Counted from the first letter of the stretch, positions 35,585-46,810 are shown. The stretch: 64,000 nt of DNA from Jaminaea rosea (GCF_003144245.1 NW_020289993.1:186001-250000), one strand, 5' to 3'. Notes: generated from the sequence alone by a model not told the origin. Translations and numbers: made by a program.

Positions 35585-36097
35585 CTAGGTAGCTGCTGCT
35601 GGCTGTCCGCCTCCACGAGTCTCCTTGACCCCCTCGACGATGTCGAGCGTGTGGACAGTCCTCTCCCAAAGCTGATTGAGGCTGCGCGTTGCATCGCCGA
35701 TCTTGACGGCCAAGCTCTTGACGTCTTCCTTGTCCCCACAGCGGTTTCTCAGTCGAATGAGGACGGTCCAGGAGGCGATTTCGGACATTAGGGCGGTGAT
35801 GCGGTCGGCATCACGAAGCAAGACGGCGCGCCAGTCGTAACGTAGCTGGGAAGTTCGAGGGCAAGGCTGAGCTGCTGCCTGGCGCATGGGCGCGACCATG
35901 TCTCTTCGGCGAAGTCAACCTGTAGCGGAGAGGTGCGGTCGGCGTGATGAAGTGTCAGGCGCAGGAAAACCTATCCAGTTCAGACATCGATACGTGCTCA
36001 CCGCATCCTCTGCCTCCTGAAGAAGGGGTGCAAGGTCATTGACGGCCGCGTCGACTACCTCCTTGGTGGGCTTGTGGGCGTGGAAAAAGGGAACCAT
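35585..36097 (-). pseudogene. Small helical protein gene, copy A, apparently frameshifted
   Basis: Proposed exons 36002-36097 (MVPFFHAHKPTKEVVDAAVN...) and 35585-35919, intron 35920-36001 with GTGAGC donor and CTACAG acceptor. Exon 2 in the frame that matches copy B (DWRAVLLRDADRITAL compared with DWRGLLVAHAYRIAVL at 36510-37052) is one nucleotide out of phase with exon 1: the in-phase reading starts VDFAEETWSR and then must shift to MVAPMRQAAA. So the copy is either broken by an indel, uses a different start (ATG at 35899, 104 aa) or has an assembly error. The encoded protein is helical and hydrophilic with no named domain. Confidence 0.5.
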
Positions 36098-36509
36098 ACT
36101 GTCCGCTGAGCTGAGCCCTGCCTTTACGTTAAGCTCCCCGCGTGTTTCAAGGGGTGCTTCGGACGACCTTTGTATAGGAACAACGTAGGTTGAGCTGGAG
36201 AGACTGGGCGGATCGAGATGTTGTGTATGGTCGGAAGTGAAGGGGCTACTGGAGCAGCGAGCGCGAGATGAAGCCGTCGAGTGGCGGATGTCCGCGCGTA
36301 GCCACTTTAAACGGCCCGGGGTGGGGACGGAACGGCTACGGTCAAGCGCGGCACGCCACCATCCTCCTTGATGACTGCTGTGCGCTCACTCGAGACATGC
36401 GCCTACCTTGCGCGTTGTGATGGCACTGATCATTTGTTGGGGTACGCTAGAGCTTGGATGTGGCGCATGAGGATGAATGGTGAAGAGAAGTGAAGCTTCC
36501 TCGCCTTTC
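36098..36509. other. Intergenic, between the two small paralogs
   Basis: 412 nt between copy B's stop and copy A's ATG, both on the minus strand. It should hold the copy A promoter. No gene or repeat recognised. Confidence 0.45.
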
Positions 36510-37052
36510 TCACACTGACCCTCCGCACCTGTTGACGCAAGGCCTCGTCCAGGTCGCTCTGCACTCGCCCCGCTCCTCTGCCTGCCTCTTCGCCTCGCTC
36601 AGCTTGCTCAGCATCTCTCGTCCGCTATCAACGACCCTGCCCAGCAGCTCCGTGGCACTGAGGATCAGGTTGAAAAAGTGTTCTAGATCATCCATGTCCT
36701 TGGGCTCGTCCTCACCTGGCTCTGGCATGACCCACTCCATGCAACCTGCCCAAGCTTTGATGTCATGGTCGAGTACGGCAATCCGATAGGCGTGGGCAAC
36801 GAGGAGGCCTCGCCAGTCGTCGTCTAGCGCGGGTACTTCTGGCCAAGGCTGCTCAGAGGCTGCCCTCATGATGCTCGCCATGAGTAGAGAAGAGCGACAC
36901 TGGTGAGATGGGAGCAGGAGTGTGGGTAAGACAGCGTCAGACAAGGCCGTTGCTAATAATAGCCTTATCCACCACGCTCTCACCGTACGGAACGCGTGGT
37001 TGACCATGTCGATGATCTCCTCGCGGCCAACGATTGCAGTCTGTTCGGACAT
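36510..37052 (-). CDS. Small helical protein of unknown function, copy B
   Basis: Exons 36984-37052 and 36510-36899, intron 84 nt; 152 aa. The N-terminal exon (MSEQTAIVGREEIIDMVNHA) aligns with that of copy A (PTKEVVDAAVNDLAPLL). The second exon carries SLLMASIMRAASEQPWPEV, then DWRGLLVAHAYRIAVLDHDI and a long helix to SGREMLSKLSEAKRQAEERG. No signal peptide, membrane span or known motif. Shared exon-intron layout with copy A indicates a tandem duplication. Expression is supported only by clean splice sites and an uninterrupted frame; function unknown. Confidence 0.6.
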   Translation of the reverse strand: MSEQTAIVGREEIIDMVNHAFRTVRAWWIRLLLATALSDAVLPTLLLPSHQCRSSLLMASIMRAASEQPWPEVPALDDDWRGLLVAHAYRIAVLDHDIKAWAGCMEWVMPEPGEDEPKDMDDLEHFFNLILSATELLGRVVDSGREMLSKLSEAKRQAEERGECRATWTRPCVNRCGGSV

Positions 37053-37441
37053 GTAGAGCTAGGATGTCCTCCGAGAAGTGGATGAAGAGTTTCGATATTG
37101 CCGTCTGTCGTGGTCGCTGGCTTCGCTGATCGTCAGCGCTTTTGCAGATTGCAGATCGTGTGGGCTGTGTTGCACCAAATAAGGCTGACTTGAGAGTGTC
37201 GGTAGAAAGATGAAGGTGGGTGGGAGTCGTTCAGCTCCTGCGTAGATGTAGATCTTACAGCTCTGGCGGATTGATATTGCCGTTACCAGGAACGGCGACG
37301 GCCACGTAGTGTTGCTTGGCTACGACGTGAATGGACGACGACACGGGCGGCACCAGTAACAGCCCTCTGTATGCTGCAGAGCACCTTCCTGGTCAGGTCA
37401 GTGACTGAGAGAAGCTTGATACTGACCTTCTGTCGTCTCCA
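37053..37441. other. Intergenic region
   Basis: 389 nt between the ATG of copy B and the stop of the WW-domain gene (both minus). Presumed promoter and 3' UTR; nothing distinct recognised. Confidence 0.45.
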
Positions 37442-38486
37442 TCACTCCTTCAGCCATCCCAGCTTTGCCCTCTTTCTCTCCTTCTTTTGCTCCTTGAAGC
37501 GTTGGAGCTCCGCTTTTGTCGGTCCCCTCTTCCTAGACCCTCCCCCTTGCTGCGCCTCCATCTGTCTCTTCTCATGCTCCTGGGCCTTCTGTTGCTCCCA
37601 CTCATCGACGTCAAAGTAAGCAGACATTTGGCGCCGGGCTTTTGCGGTGGTGGAATGGCGCGTGGCGGGGTCATCGCCGGCGAATGAGGAGGCTGCGGCT
37701 GCGGCAGCTGAACTAGAGAGGTCGCCGCCCCCGCCGCCTGCGAATCGGCCAGTACGACGATCGAATGTGCCTCGAGCCACGTAGGGCCCAGTCGAGGCTG
37801 CGGTGCGCGTGTACAGGCCCGGGTCGAGGAAGGCTAGCTCCGGGTCGAGCTCGGGATCGCCATTTTCGTTCTCTGCTTGGTAGTCCTCTCCGCTCTCAGA
37901 GAGTGTTGGATATGCTGAGTTGCTAGGTCCTGGGCCTGATGAAGTAGAGGCTGATGCTTGTGCAGGAGCAGGGTTGGCGGCATGGTCAGCGAGCGGATTC
38001 GTCCAAGTCGTTGTGTTCGTTTGAGCATTCCAAAAGTAGTAGGCATTGTGAGGTGGTGACCAGACTGGTGCAATGTAGATGGGGTGTCAGCATGCTACCT
38101 ACGAATGCATTCCAACTTGTGGTCGCATCACCAGACTCACTTGCTTGCCATCCCTTGGTGTCTGTCGCAGCAGAGGAGGAGGACGCCTCGGCCATTGCTG
38201 TTGCTGTGCCTTGTGAGAAGGACGCGGCTGGCTGCGAGCCTCCTGATCCTTCCGCTGCGCTGGAGCTGGAGCCTTGCCTCGCTGTGTGTGTAGCTTCGCT
38301 TCCTGGCTCCTCGATAGCTTCTCCATCGTCATCGTCCTCTTCTTCCTCATTGCCCGCAGCCTGCACAGACTGCTCCTCGGCGAGCGCTGGGCGGGGCGAG
38401 GCGGACTGCTTGCTCGACTCTCTCTGCGGAGATGCTGAGCCGTTGCTGGCAGCGCGAGAAGGCGATGCTTCCTCATTGCCGGCCAT
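37442..38486 (-). CDS. WW-domain protein with basic C-terminus
   Basis: Exons 38141-38486 and 37442-38064; 322 aa. The intron cuts the WW domain at its first Trp: GWQA then IWSPPHNAYYFWNAQTNTTT and WTNPL, giving the two Trp, aromatic pair and final Pro of a typical ligand-binding WW fold (about residues 113-143). Upstream is an acidic, Ser-rich disordered region (EEEEDDDDGEAIEEPG). Downstream, ARGTFDRRTGRF, STTAKARRQMSAYFDVDEW and a Lys/Arg-rich tail (KKERKRAKLG) suggest a nuclear, RNA-processing-linked protein. That role is inference; I cannot name an ortholog. Confidence 0.78.
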
Positions 38487-38979
38487 GATGAATCTGGGGA
38501 GGGAGGATGAGGTAGCAGAGAGGTGCAAGGAAGCGGCCACAGGTGGAGAACTCCGCCGACTTTCGAGGCCGAGGCTGCGAGTCCGCGTCCCGCTTGCTTC
38601 GTTCGCACTGACAACTTCGGGCACAAGTCGATACGGAAGACGATCCATCCAGAGGCCATCTGGATTCAACCAATTTTGCCTCTGCATCTCGCTCGCACTC
38701 ACTCGATCACGATCAGTTGGATGTGCATGTGACAAGGTGGTTGACATTGGGTAGCGTAGCTGAGCGACAACGTAGGCCTGCTCTCGCAATAGATAGGATG
38801 ATGTGACAACAGACAATAGACGAGCGAAATCGTAATCGTAGAGGTGTGGTAGAGTAAGGAGGGGGTGTGAGGATCGGCGGGAGGTGGGATGGGGAGCACA
38901 GCAAGGGTACTGAGGGTTCGACTAGGGTGTGAAAGATGCGATGCTCAACCGATGCGCACGGTGGAGAGGCTGTCCGCGT
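38487..38979. other. Intergenic region
   Basis: 493 nt between the WW-domain start and the hexose-transporter stop (both minus). Expected to hold the WW gene promoter and the transporter 3' UTR. Confidence 0.5.
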
Positions 38980-40739
38980 TTAGTGGCTGCTCTTCTCCTC
39001 GAGGGACGAAGCGTCCTTGGTGTCGGCGGTGACCGAGTGCTTGGCACGGTCGGCGATGACGGCCTCGTCGTCGAGGACCTTGCCGTGGGTGGCAGCGATC
39101 TCGATGTCGGTACGGGCGTCCTTGAGCTGCTGGTTGACAGCGTTGGAGCGCAGAGGGCTGGTCTGGAGGTAGAGCTGGTCGACCTCCTCGAGGGAGAGAC
39201 CCTTGGTCTCGTAGACGGTGAAGAAGGCAAAGACACCAGCGAGGAAGCAGGTACCAGTCCAAACCCAGAAGACCTTGGAGGCGAGACCAGCCTTGCCCGG
39301 GCCAGAGTCGACGAGGTAAGGGGTGGCGTAGCCGATACCGAAGTTCCAGAGCCAGTTGGAGGCAGTGCAGAGGGACATGGCCTTGGCGCGGATACCAGTG
39401 GGGAAGATCTCACCGCAGACGACCCAAGCGGCAGGGCCCCAAGTGCAGGCGAAGCCAGCGACGTAGAGGCAGACGAAGCCGACGAGAGCCTTCTGAGCCG
39501 CGGGGTTCGAGGTGCCGTAGTGGGTACCGAGGGCAGCGACGATGAGCTCACAGACGGCCATGTAGAAGGCACCGCCGACGAGGAGCCACCTACGACCAGC
39601 GCGCTCCATGAGGAAGAACGAGGGGATGGTCATGACGACGTTGACAACGTTGGAGGCAATGGTGAAGAGGTACGGGTCGCCAGCGCCAGTCGACTTGAAG
39701 AAGGTGGTGCCGTAGTAGAAGATGAAGTTGATACCGGTGAGTTGCTGCCAGCCCTGGAGAAGGGTACCAGTCATGGTCCTGAACCACATCTTGCGCTCAC
39801 CACCAGCGAAGCAGGCCATGTAGGTCGTCTTGGAGTTGGCAAGCTCGAAGTCGTAGGCAGTCTGGATGTCGGCGAGCTCAGAGCGGACCAGGGCGTCGTC
39901 AACGTCAGTCGAGTTGAGGCGGGCGAGAGCCTTGGCAGCCTGCTCGGTCTTGCCCTTCTTGACGAGCCATCGAGGCGACTCGGGAAGGACGAGGAGACCG
40001 ACGGCGAGGATGATGGCCCAGGCGAACTGGACACCGATGGGGATGCGGTAAGACCCAGAGTCGGTGCGGGTCTGAGTCGAGTTGTTGACAATGGCGGCGA
40101 GGAGGAGACCGATGGTAATGCACCACTGGTAACCAGAGACGACGGCTCCACGGATCCAGCGAGGGGCAGTCTCGGACTGGAACATGGGGACAATGGTGGA
40201 GACGACACCGACACCGAGACCAGCGATGACACGGCCTACGATGAAGAGGGGGAGAGCAGTTGAGACCATCTGGAGAATGACACCGACGTCGAAGATGACG
40301 AGAGCAGCCTGGAGACCCCAGCGACGACCGAGAATGTCGGCGAGGGGAGCACCGAGGAGGGCACCAACAAAAGTACCAGCCGAGAGAATCGAGACGACGA
40401 GGGAGGTGTCGCCCGTAGAGAGGTAGTTGCCAGCGGTCATGTCGCCAGCGATGGAAGGGTCTCCGGGCATAGGAGATCCGTATTGGTTACGGAACGCCTG
40501 CATGGTGAGAATACCGGAAATTGTTCCGGTGTCGTATCCTGTCGAGTGGATGGGCGATTGATGTGAGCAACGCTGCGTGAGAAAATTCGTGGTAGCAAAG
40601 GGCACAGGGACTCACCGAAGAGGATACCACCAAAGGCGGCGAATGCAGCGACACCGATGGCAGGCAGAGCCTGGCGCACACCGGCGGGCTTGGTGATGGG
40701 GCCGGTACCCTTGTCGAAGGTGACTGGTCCTCCGGGCAT
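38980..40739 (-). CDS. MFS hexose transporter
   Basis: Exons 40616-40739 and 38980-40538; 560 aa. A twelve-helix sugar porter of the plasma membrane. Sugar-transporter signatures: YDTGTISGIL after TM1, ADILGRRWGL, GRVIAGLGVGVVSTIVPMF, PESPRWLVKKGK, LLQGWQQLTGINFIFYYG, MERAGRRWLLVGG, WVVCGEIFPTGIRAKAMSL and YETKGLSLEEVDQLY. The intron lies after FGGILFG, within TM1. The cytoplasmic C-terminus is charged (SSLEEKSSH). Extreme codon bias (C/G-ending, no T-C-A or T-T-A in long stretches) leaves a 444-codon antisense frame and implies high expression. Glucose/fructose specificity cannot be read off. Confidence 0.95.
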
Positions 40740-40900
40740 GGTTGCGTGCGTGCGAAGGGGGTGGAGGAGGAGCGAGGAGCGAGGAGGGCTAGGTGTTGGT
40801 GAGGGAGGGAGGAGAAGGCAAGAGGGGAAGGAGGGACGAGGAAGTGTTGCTTGATGAGAAGAGGGGGGCAAGCGTCAAGACGGCAAACACGTAGGGCGGT

Positions 40901-40908
40901 CTTATATC
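40901..40908 (-). promoter_or_regulatory. TATA-like box of the hexose transporter
   Basis: GATATAAG on the minus strand, about 160 nt upstream of the ATG at 40739, with a TC-rich stretch between. A TATA promoter suits a strongly expressed, regulated transporter; inferred from position. Confidence 0.4.
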
Positions 40909-43085
40909 ACTTTACTTCAGTGGTCGTCCCCGGATACGCGGGGACAAAGAGCGCGGGGGAGCGGGCAAGAGGAAAAAACCATGTTGGCTCTACGCGTACG
41001 CTGAGACTGCTGAGACGCCTAGCACAGCGCCTCCACGATTGGCCAGGCCCAACACAAGGCTGCCCTGCCGCTCACCCTCACCGCCGCGGCTGGCCCTTGA
41101 TTCATTACCGGACCTGCAGGGGCTCCATAGTCGAGAGCGGTGGGCCAGGCTCTCTACCACCCGCAAACGAAAACGGCACCACGGCTTCGTCTTGGTTGGT
41201 CAGTCTCCTCGACACAGTGGGGAGATGCGGGGTCCCCGAGGCTGCTCCTCAAGGTCAAAGAGAATCTTGGTGAGCGTGTGGCGTTCTTCCTCTCAGTCTA
41301 CGGTGCAGCATAGAGAGCGTCGCAAGTCAGGGGGCGCGAGCGACAAATGGAGACGAGGGGAGCTAGCCGCTCGTAGACCTCTAGCCGCGCCCCACTTCGG
41401 ACTGTTCTGGACTTTCGTTCTCAGCGCCACACCTGACCAACTCTGTTTCGTTTCAAGTGCCGTCGTGCCCTCGATCTCGCTCCTCGTCCGACCATCACAC
41501 GCCTCGTCGCTCTTGCCGCCGCACGGAAAGCTCCCCTCTTTTGGCCGCCGCGCCAAGTCGGCGGGTTTCCTCTGGCAGTGGTCTGATGCCTCTTCAGAGC
41601 AGATGGGCAGAGCATCAATCGAGGTCCACAACGCTCACACACGTAGCTTACCCGCACGCTCGACCCGCGACTGCCGTCAGGGCTAATGCTCCCCAAGCTC
41701 CCCTTCAACTAGACTAGCGAGTGGATCCTCCCGCCGATAGAGCCGACAAGCTACAACCTCGACACTAGCTCGATCCGCAAGAACAGATTGCTCTTGCCAC
41801 TGTGACAAGGTTATCGGCTCGCAGCTGCTTTGAGCGCAACAAGTGAGGAGAGCTTGATGATGCGTTGTAGTCGCCGTTGCCACAACGAAGAGCTCGTTCC
41901 GCTTTGCATTGGTGGCGGTGCCAGCCGAGCAGCATGCTGCAATGCTTTGCTACGTTTTGCTGCTGCGAGGCGCGCCACACCACGCATGGAAATAGCTGTC
42001 GCGCTGATGGACAACAGCCCAACAAAGTCAGTCGTTCGCCATCGTCGTCGTACGAATCTGTTCAAGCCGCGGGTTGTGTATTGGGGCGATCGCGGAGGCA
42101 CAAATGCATCCCTCCGGACGCTGCACCTACGCCGTGAAGCGATGCGGCGCTGACAGACGGCGGAGCTCACGGCCACGACGGAGATGGAATCTAGGCTCGT
42201 AGTCCATCGCCAGCTCGGCAGTCAAGCTAGATCGCAATGGGCCTGTACGGATGAGAAAAACAGGTCGTACGACTTCCTCACCCACGGCCCCGTCCCCATT
42301 GCTCTGGTTCAGACGAGGACGGCGAAAACGGCGGGGAGACGTCGAAAGGCGCGATGCCACAGTGTGAAGTAGTGACTTGATTTGATCACATGGAAAGCTT
42401 TTGCCATGCTTTGCGCTGGTGCCGCCTCCCCTCGTACGCCCGCGGGTCAGTCAGTGGCCGGCCGGCGTCTGCCTCGAAGCAAAGGGAAGATCGAGCAGGC
42501 GAGCACACAACACACACTCCGCGTCTCCGCTCCAGATTCGCCCATCGGGCGGCAAAGGCTTAATGATCAGACGTCGCGATCGATGTCGTGTTGAGCAACG
42601 AGAAGGAAGACAAATTTGGCCTGGCAATGATCGCATTCGACAGGCATTGTGGTGCGGCGTACCACAGCGTCGCGAGCGCGTTCAGCGTTTTTGCTCGCTT
42701 TACGAACAACTGGCCGACGGCCCGCGCACGGGACCGGACGAACTGGCTATTTGTCGATGCGTATTGCCCCATCGAGGAGACGTTGCTCGGCGAGGGCCTG
42801 CTGCTGCCAAGTCGAGCATACGGTAGCATAGCCTTCTTGGCTTATCGTCGGGCTGCTTGGCTAATGATGTCGCGCGAGGGTGACGAGGCTGTACGAGGCT
42901 GCGCGAAACAGTGCTGGACATGGACGCCACACGTCATGAGTATCGTTGCCTGCAGGCCCTGAAAATCGAGAGCAATGGATGGCGATCGCGATACCACGGC
43001 TGCCGCTAAAATCAACGCCTGCAAGGCCCGCAAACTTTTTCAACCGCTGTCAGAGCTCTGATTGGTATTGGAAAGCTTGGCCCAC

Positions 43086-43121
43086 GGCAGCGGCAGCGGC
43101 AGCGGCAACGGCAATGGCAAA
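43086..43121. repeat. Hexanucleotide repeat GGCA(G/A)(C/T), six units
   Basis: Three GGCAGC units followed by GGCAAC, GGCAAT and GGCAAA. Read directly. Non-coding by position. Confidence 0.8.
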
Positions 43122-43122
43122 T

Positions 43123-43142
43123 ACCAAGCCTCTTGGCTTGGT
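43123..43142. repeat. Perfect 8-bp hairpin with 4-nt loop
   Basis: ACCAAGCC-TCTT-GGCTTGGT directly after the hexanucleotide repeat. There is no T-run or gene end that would make it a terminator; role unknown. Confidence 0.6.
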
Positions 43143-43611
43143 TTCTTGGTGTACAGCACGGCGATCAAAGGCGCTGACGTCGACACCTCTGTGTGAGCGA
43201 GTGATCGTGGCGGCGACCAGTCGTCATGACGCCGTCGCCGAGGTCCAGACCAACGTGTAAGATCCTCGCTGACTTGAAGCGGAGCCTGCTGGGCGGTGGC
43301 TTGCTATCGCATGCATGGAAATGGAAACCTCGGTGAATGCCGGTGAAGGTGGTGGTGATCCAAATTTGTCACATCTCTCGTGATGTGGCTTGTTGCGGCG
43401 TTGTGAGACCGCGGCCGAGGATGGGAGAGAGTCGAAGCGCGGCAGGGCGGGCGGATGGACGACACGACCGGATTGTCCGTGGCTACGGTCCGGAGTGGGT
43501 TGCTCCGCCGGCCTGTCCGTGCGCATAGCATCGAAGCTTTCTTCCTCGATCGCCCCCGCAATACCCCATCCGCGAGACCAGCCCTCGGCTCAGCTCGATA
43601 CGTCGCCTATC

Positions 43612-44424
43612 ATGCTAGCATCGCTGCCCCCGCAACGAGTCGGTAATGGCGGCAGCCTTGCATCATCTGCGCCACAATCAGCAGCGGAGGCAGCCCAGCC
43701 GGCTGTCAGGGTCCAAGCCATCCCCTCGACTTCGGCGTCACAGGTTGTCACCCCTACATTTCAGGTGGCGAGGAGCGTAGAGGGGCACGACACCAACGTC
43801 GTCATCCAGCAGTACCTTGACCGTACTTTCGTCCTTGTCACCCAGACGGGCAAGATTGCATCCATTGTGAGTTGATCAAAGCATACACGCAGACTGTCAT
43901 GTCCCTAGCCCGCTTACCAAGTCATTTCGTGTCAGACCCAAGCCTCGCTGCCTGTCACATCGTCGCCCTATGTCTCCCTCGCATCTCCCCTTGGCTCAGC
44001 TACCGACACCTCATCACAGCCAGATGCCTTCCTAGACGGCGGCGATGACAACGTCGACGCGAGGGGCAAGAAGTGCGACCCCTCCTCCTCGCCTGCCTCG
44101 GGAAGCGCAGCCTCAACGCCTCTCGCTCCACCCAATCTGACGCAATCACCGCTGCTGGGCACCCCAACCCCCGGATTTGCAACCATGCAATCGCTGTACG
44201 TTTCAACAATCTACTCGCTGCTGCGTCCAGCACAAGATGATGGCACAGGCCAAGGGCAGCAGCGTGACCCGAGGCCGGTCATCGTAGCACTTGGGCTGCG
44301 TCTCCTCGCGACGACCGGCAAAGACGAAAGCGACGAGGTGGAGCAAATGGCTACACATGAGGGGCCGAGATTCAGGGCTATCATGGAGCTCGTCAAGGAG
44401 TGCCAGGCGCAAAAGCACCCCTGA
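43612..44424 (+). CDS. Proteasome assembly chaperone 3-like protein (PAC3/PSMG3)
   Basis: Exons 43612-43866 and 43936-44424; 247 aa. PAC3 family proteins (yeast Irc25/Dmp1) help build the 20S alpha ring. The strand GHDTNVVIQQYLDRTFVLVT followed by QTGKIASI matches the first sheet of PAC3; the end PVIVALGLRLLATTG and FRAIMELVKECQAQ matches the last strand and helix. Between them lies a poorly conserved Ser/Pro/Asp-rich insert of about 80 residues. The protein is longer than human PSMG3 (122 aa) because of that insert and a disordered N-terminus. A farther in-frame upstream start is possible. Family assignment is from motif resemblance only. Confidence 0.6.
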
Positions 44425-44582
44425 TCGTCATCGCTACCTTTGGGACACACCCGCCATCACGGCAACAAGGAGTTGAATGGACTGTGATTCAATCGATTGT
44501 GCAACTTCTCTGATCCTCTCGACTTCCCTCCTCTACCCGTTCATCCTCCTAGCAAGCCAATATGCCGTCAACTGCTCTCCGA

Positions 44583-46108
44583 TTAGGCGGCAGCCACAGT
44601 AGGCAACTGAGGCTTGAGCCCATCGAGGATACCGCCCTTCTGGGAGACCTGCTTCTGGTACTCAGCAATAGCCTGCTGCTTGGCCATGCCGTCCTCGGGC
44701 TGAGCATCGAGCTTCCAGCTCAGGAACGAGTTGGTGAAGTTGGGCTCGAAGTCGTTGGAGACAATGCCAAGGCGCTTGCAGTAGTTGGTCACCTTGTTCC
44801 AGTCACGGGGGACTACGATAGAGGGGGGCGACGAGGTCAGCACTGGGTCTCAGCAACACCACTTCATTCGCTTTAGCGCACTCACCGTTGGCGCAGTCGG
44901 GGCTCATGTAGACGAAGCTCCTCCTGCGGGTGCAAAGGCAAGACAAGGGGCGTATCATGGTCAGCAAACCGCAAGTCCGTCTCCTTGGCCCCGCGCACAC
45001 TCACTCGAAGATCTTCTCGTTGACAGGCGTGTCCATGACCTTCTTGTACACCTTGTACTCCTTCCATGCCTCCTCGGGCTTCTCGAACAAGTAATCGGTG
45101 GCCTTCTTGATAGCAGCCATGAACTTCCTGACCTTCTCCGGGTTGGCCTCAATGAAGCCAGCGTTGGCAATGTAGAGGATCGAGCAGAAGCAGCAGCAGC
45201 CCAGCTCAGCGAGCTCGTCAATACGGAGCATCTTGACGTCAGTCGTGGGGCGGTTCGTCGCCTTGCACCACTCCTCGAGCTCGACCATTTGGACGTTCTC
45301 GAGGCCAATGCCAGCATCGATGTCTCCGCGCTTGATCGACTCGGAGACATTCATGCCTACACGGACCGCCTTGTAGTCCGAAGGCTGCATGCCGAAGTGG
45401 GCGGTCAGCTCGTCAAGCTGCGTCGGCGGGCAATGGAAAGCGGGTGATTGTGTAGACCAAGTCAGCCAAGGAGATACACGGGGCGCTCGTCGCCTTGCAC
45501 ACGCACCTGGATCTTGCCAAACTCGCCGACGTAGCCAATCGTCTTCCCCTTGATGGAGCGGAAGTCGGTCGTGATGCCCGACCCCTCCATGTAGACGAGG
45601 CCAGTAAAGGGCTCGTCCATGAGGGTGCCAACCGACTCGATAGGGAAGCCACGGGCCTTGCCGGCGAGGGTGTGAATCTGAGCGTGCGAAGAACATAGAG
45701 GTCACACTGTCAGCTGCTGGACGAACGGTGCACTGCCGTGATGGTGCCTTCGCTCCACTCACCATGGCCTTGCAACCCATGTCGACCTTGCCTGAGCCGA
45801 TGATCTCAGTGACGTCCGAGGGGTCATTGGGCTCGAGAATGGCAACCTTGATGCCCTGCTCTGCGTAGAAGCCCTGCGAGCGTGGGAATGAGAGCGTGGT
45901 GAGCGAAACGGGTCTACGAGGTGTTAGGCTTGTCAACGGGCGCTACAAACCTTGGACTGAGCAAGGTAGATAGGAGCATGGTAAGGGGTGGCACCCCAGT
46001 TGAGGACTGTCAACAAGGAGCAGGCGAAGGCAGACCCTGGTCAGTGCGAGGTCCTCTTGCCTACTCACGCACATACTACTCACGGAAAGTGATCTTGTCG
46101 GTGGACAT
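44583..46108 (-). CDS. THI5: 4-amino-5-hydroxymethyl-2-methylpyrimidine phosphate synthase (THI5/NMT1 family)
   Basis: Seven exons: 46084-46108, 45951-46006, 45763-45873, 45507-45677, 45005-45417, 44886-44923, 44583-44812; 347 aa. It makes the thiamine pyrimidine precursor HMP-P from PLP and one of its own histidines, a single-turnover reaction. Family marks: [87 protein letters not shown], and the iron-binding CCCFC motif in [18 protein letters not shown]. The final part ends [10 protein letters not shown]. All exon phases match. Exons of 25, 38 and 56 nt are unusually small. A palindromic TATA box lies upstream, in keeping with the thiamine-repressible nmt1-type promoters known in fungi. 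Confidence 0.95.
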
Positions 46109-46170
46109 GGTGATGATTGGTTGTTGTTCGTGGTAGGGAAACAAGTGTGACTCACTACGAGGGTCCTACG

Positions 46171-46178
46171 CTATATAG
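46171..46178 (-). promoter_or_regulatory. TATA box of THI5
   Basis: CTATATAG, a perfect palindrome, 63-70 nt upstream of the THI5 ATG. No other TATA sits this close to a start codon in the window. Regulation by thiamine is inferred from the gene family. Confidence 0.6.
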
Positions 46179-46810
46179 CGGCCAACTTCCCATGTACAGC
46201 CGCAGAGCCGCACGAGCCAGCGAGGTCGCCTTGGAGCTTGGGCGTGCGTATGGGCGTGGGCGTGGGCGTGGATGTCGCGCGCAACAGCAATCCAGCTGGG
46301 ATAGTCCTCCCACTCTCACGCCGCTGCTTTGCCATCACACTTCTACATCCCCTACGCTACGCTGCAAGGACGATCGGCTAGATTCAATCATTGCCCTTGG
46401 CCGTCCTCCCGCCGACCAGCCCAGCCCGTGCGAAGTCTCTGGGGCTAATCAGTGCAGCGTCCGTCGCCGCCGTCGATGCTCCGCTACGACCTCGGCCGTC
46501 GTTAGCTCACATCCCCTCCTCCCATCTGCCTGAACCCTTGGCGAGGGGGAGTGCGAGCTAAGCACAAGATCCACTGGTGCCGCTAATCGCGGTAATCTGC
46601 CGGTGTGCGTGCGCTGATGAGAGTGACAGGGCAGAGGTAGCGGACTCAGGAAGATGAGGAGTCGAGTCATGGTCTGTGCGCTCCTCCCTCGTGCAGCATC
46701 GCGGCAGACCAGTCGCATGAATGCCGCGTTCGTGCGTGCAGATCTTCTCGCCGCGCGTTGAGAGCAAGCCGTGAGAGACAGAGCGATAATGATTCCAAGA
46801 CCGCGGTCTT

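Larger units (their letters stand above)
40740..43611. other. Long divergent intergenic region
   Basis: About 2.9 kb between the hexose transporter (minus) and the PAC3-like gene (plus), the longest gap in the window. Open frames up to about 215 codons exist but are Arg/Ser-rich and disagree with spliced-gene patterns. Features seen are a TATA-like box, a hexanucleotide repeat and a short hairpin (separate entries). It may be regulatory DNA for the transporter or contain a non-coding RNA; neither is demonstrated. Confidence 0.5.

Noticed and set aside
38929-40263. 444-codon open frame antisense to the hexose transporter
   Set aside because: Its translation is Glu/Asp/Gly/Val-rich without domains and is the mirror of strong codon bias in the transporter, whose homology is decisive.
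41039-41686. 215-codon plus-strand open frame in the long gap
   Set aside because: Arg/Ser/Pro-rich, no ATG context or splice logic, no family resemblance, and comparable frames occur on the other strand.
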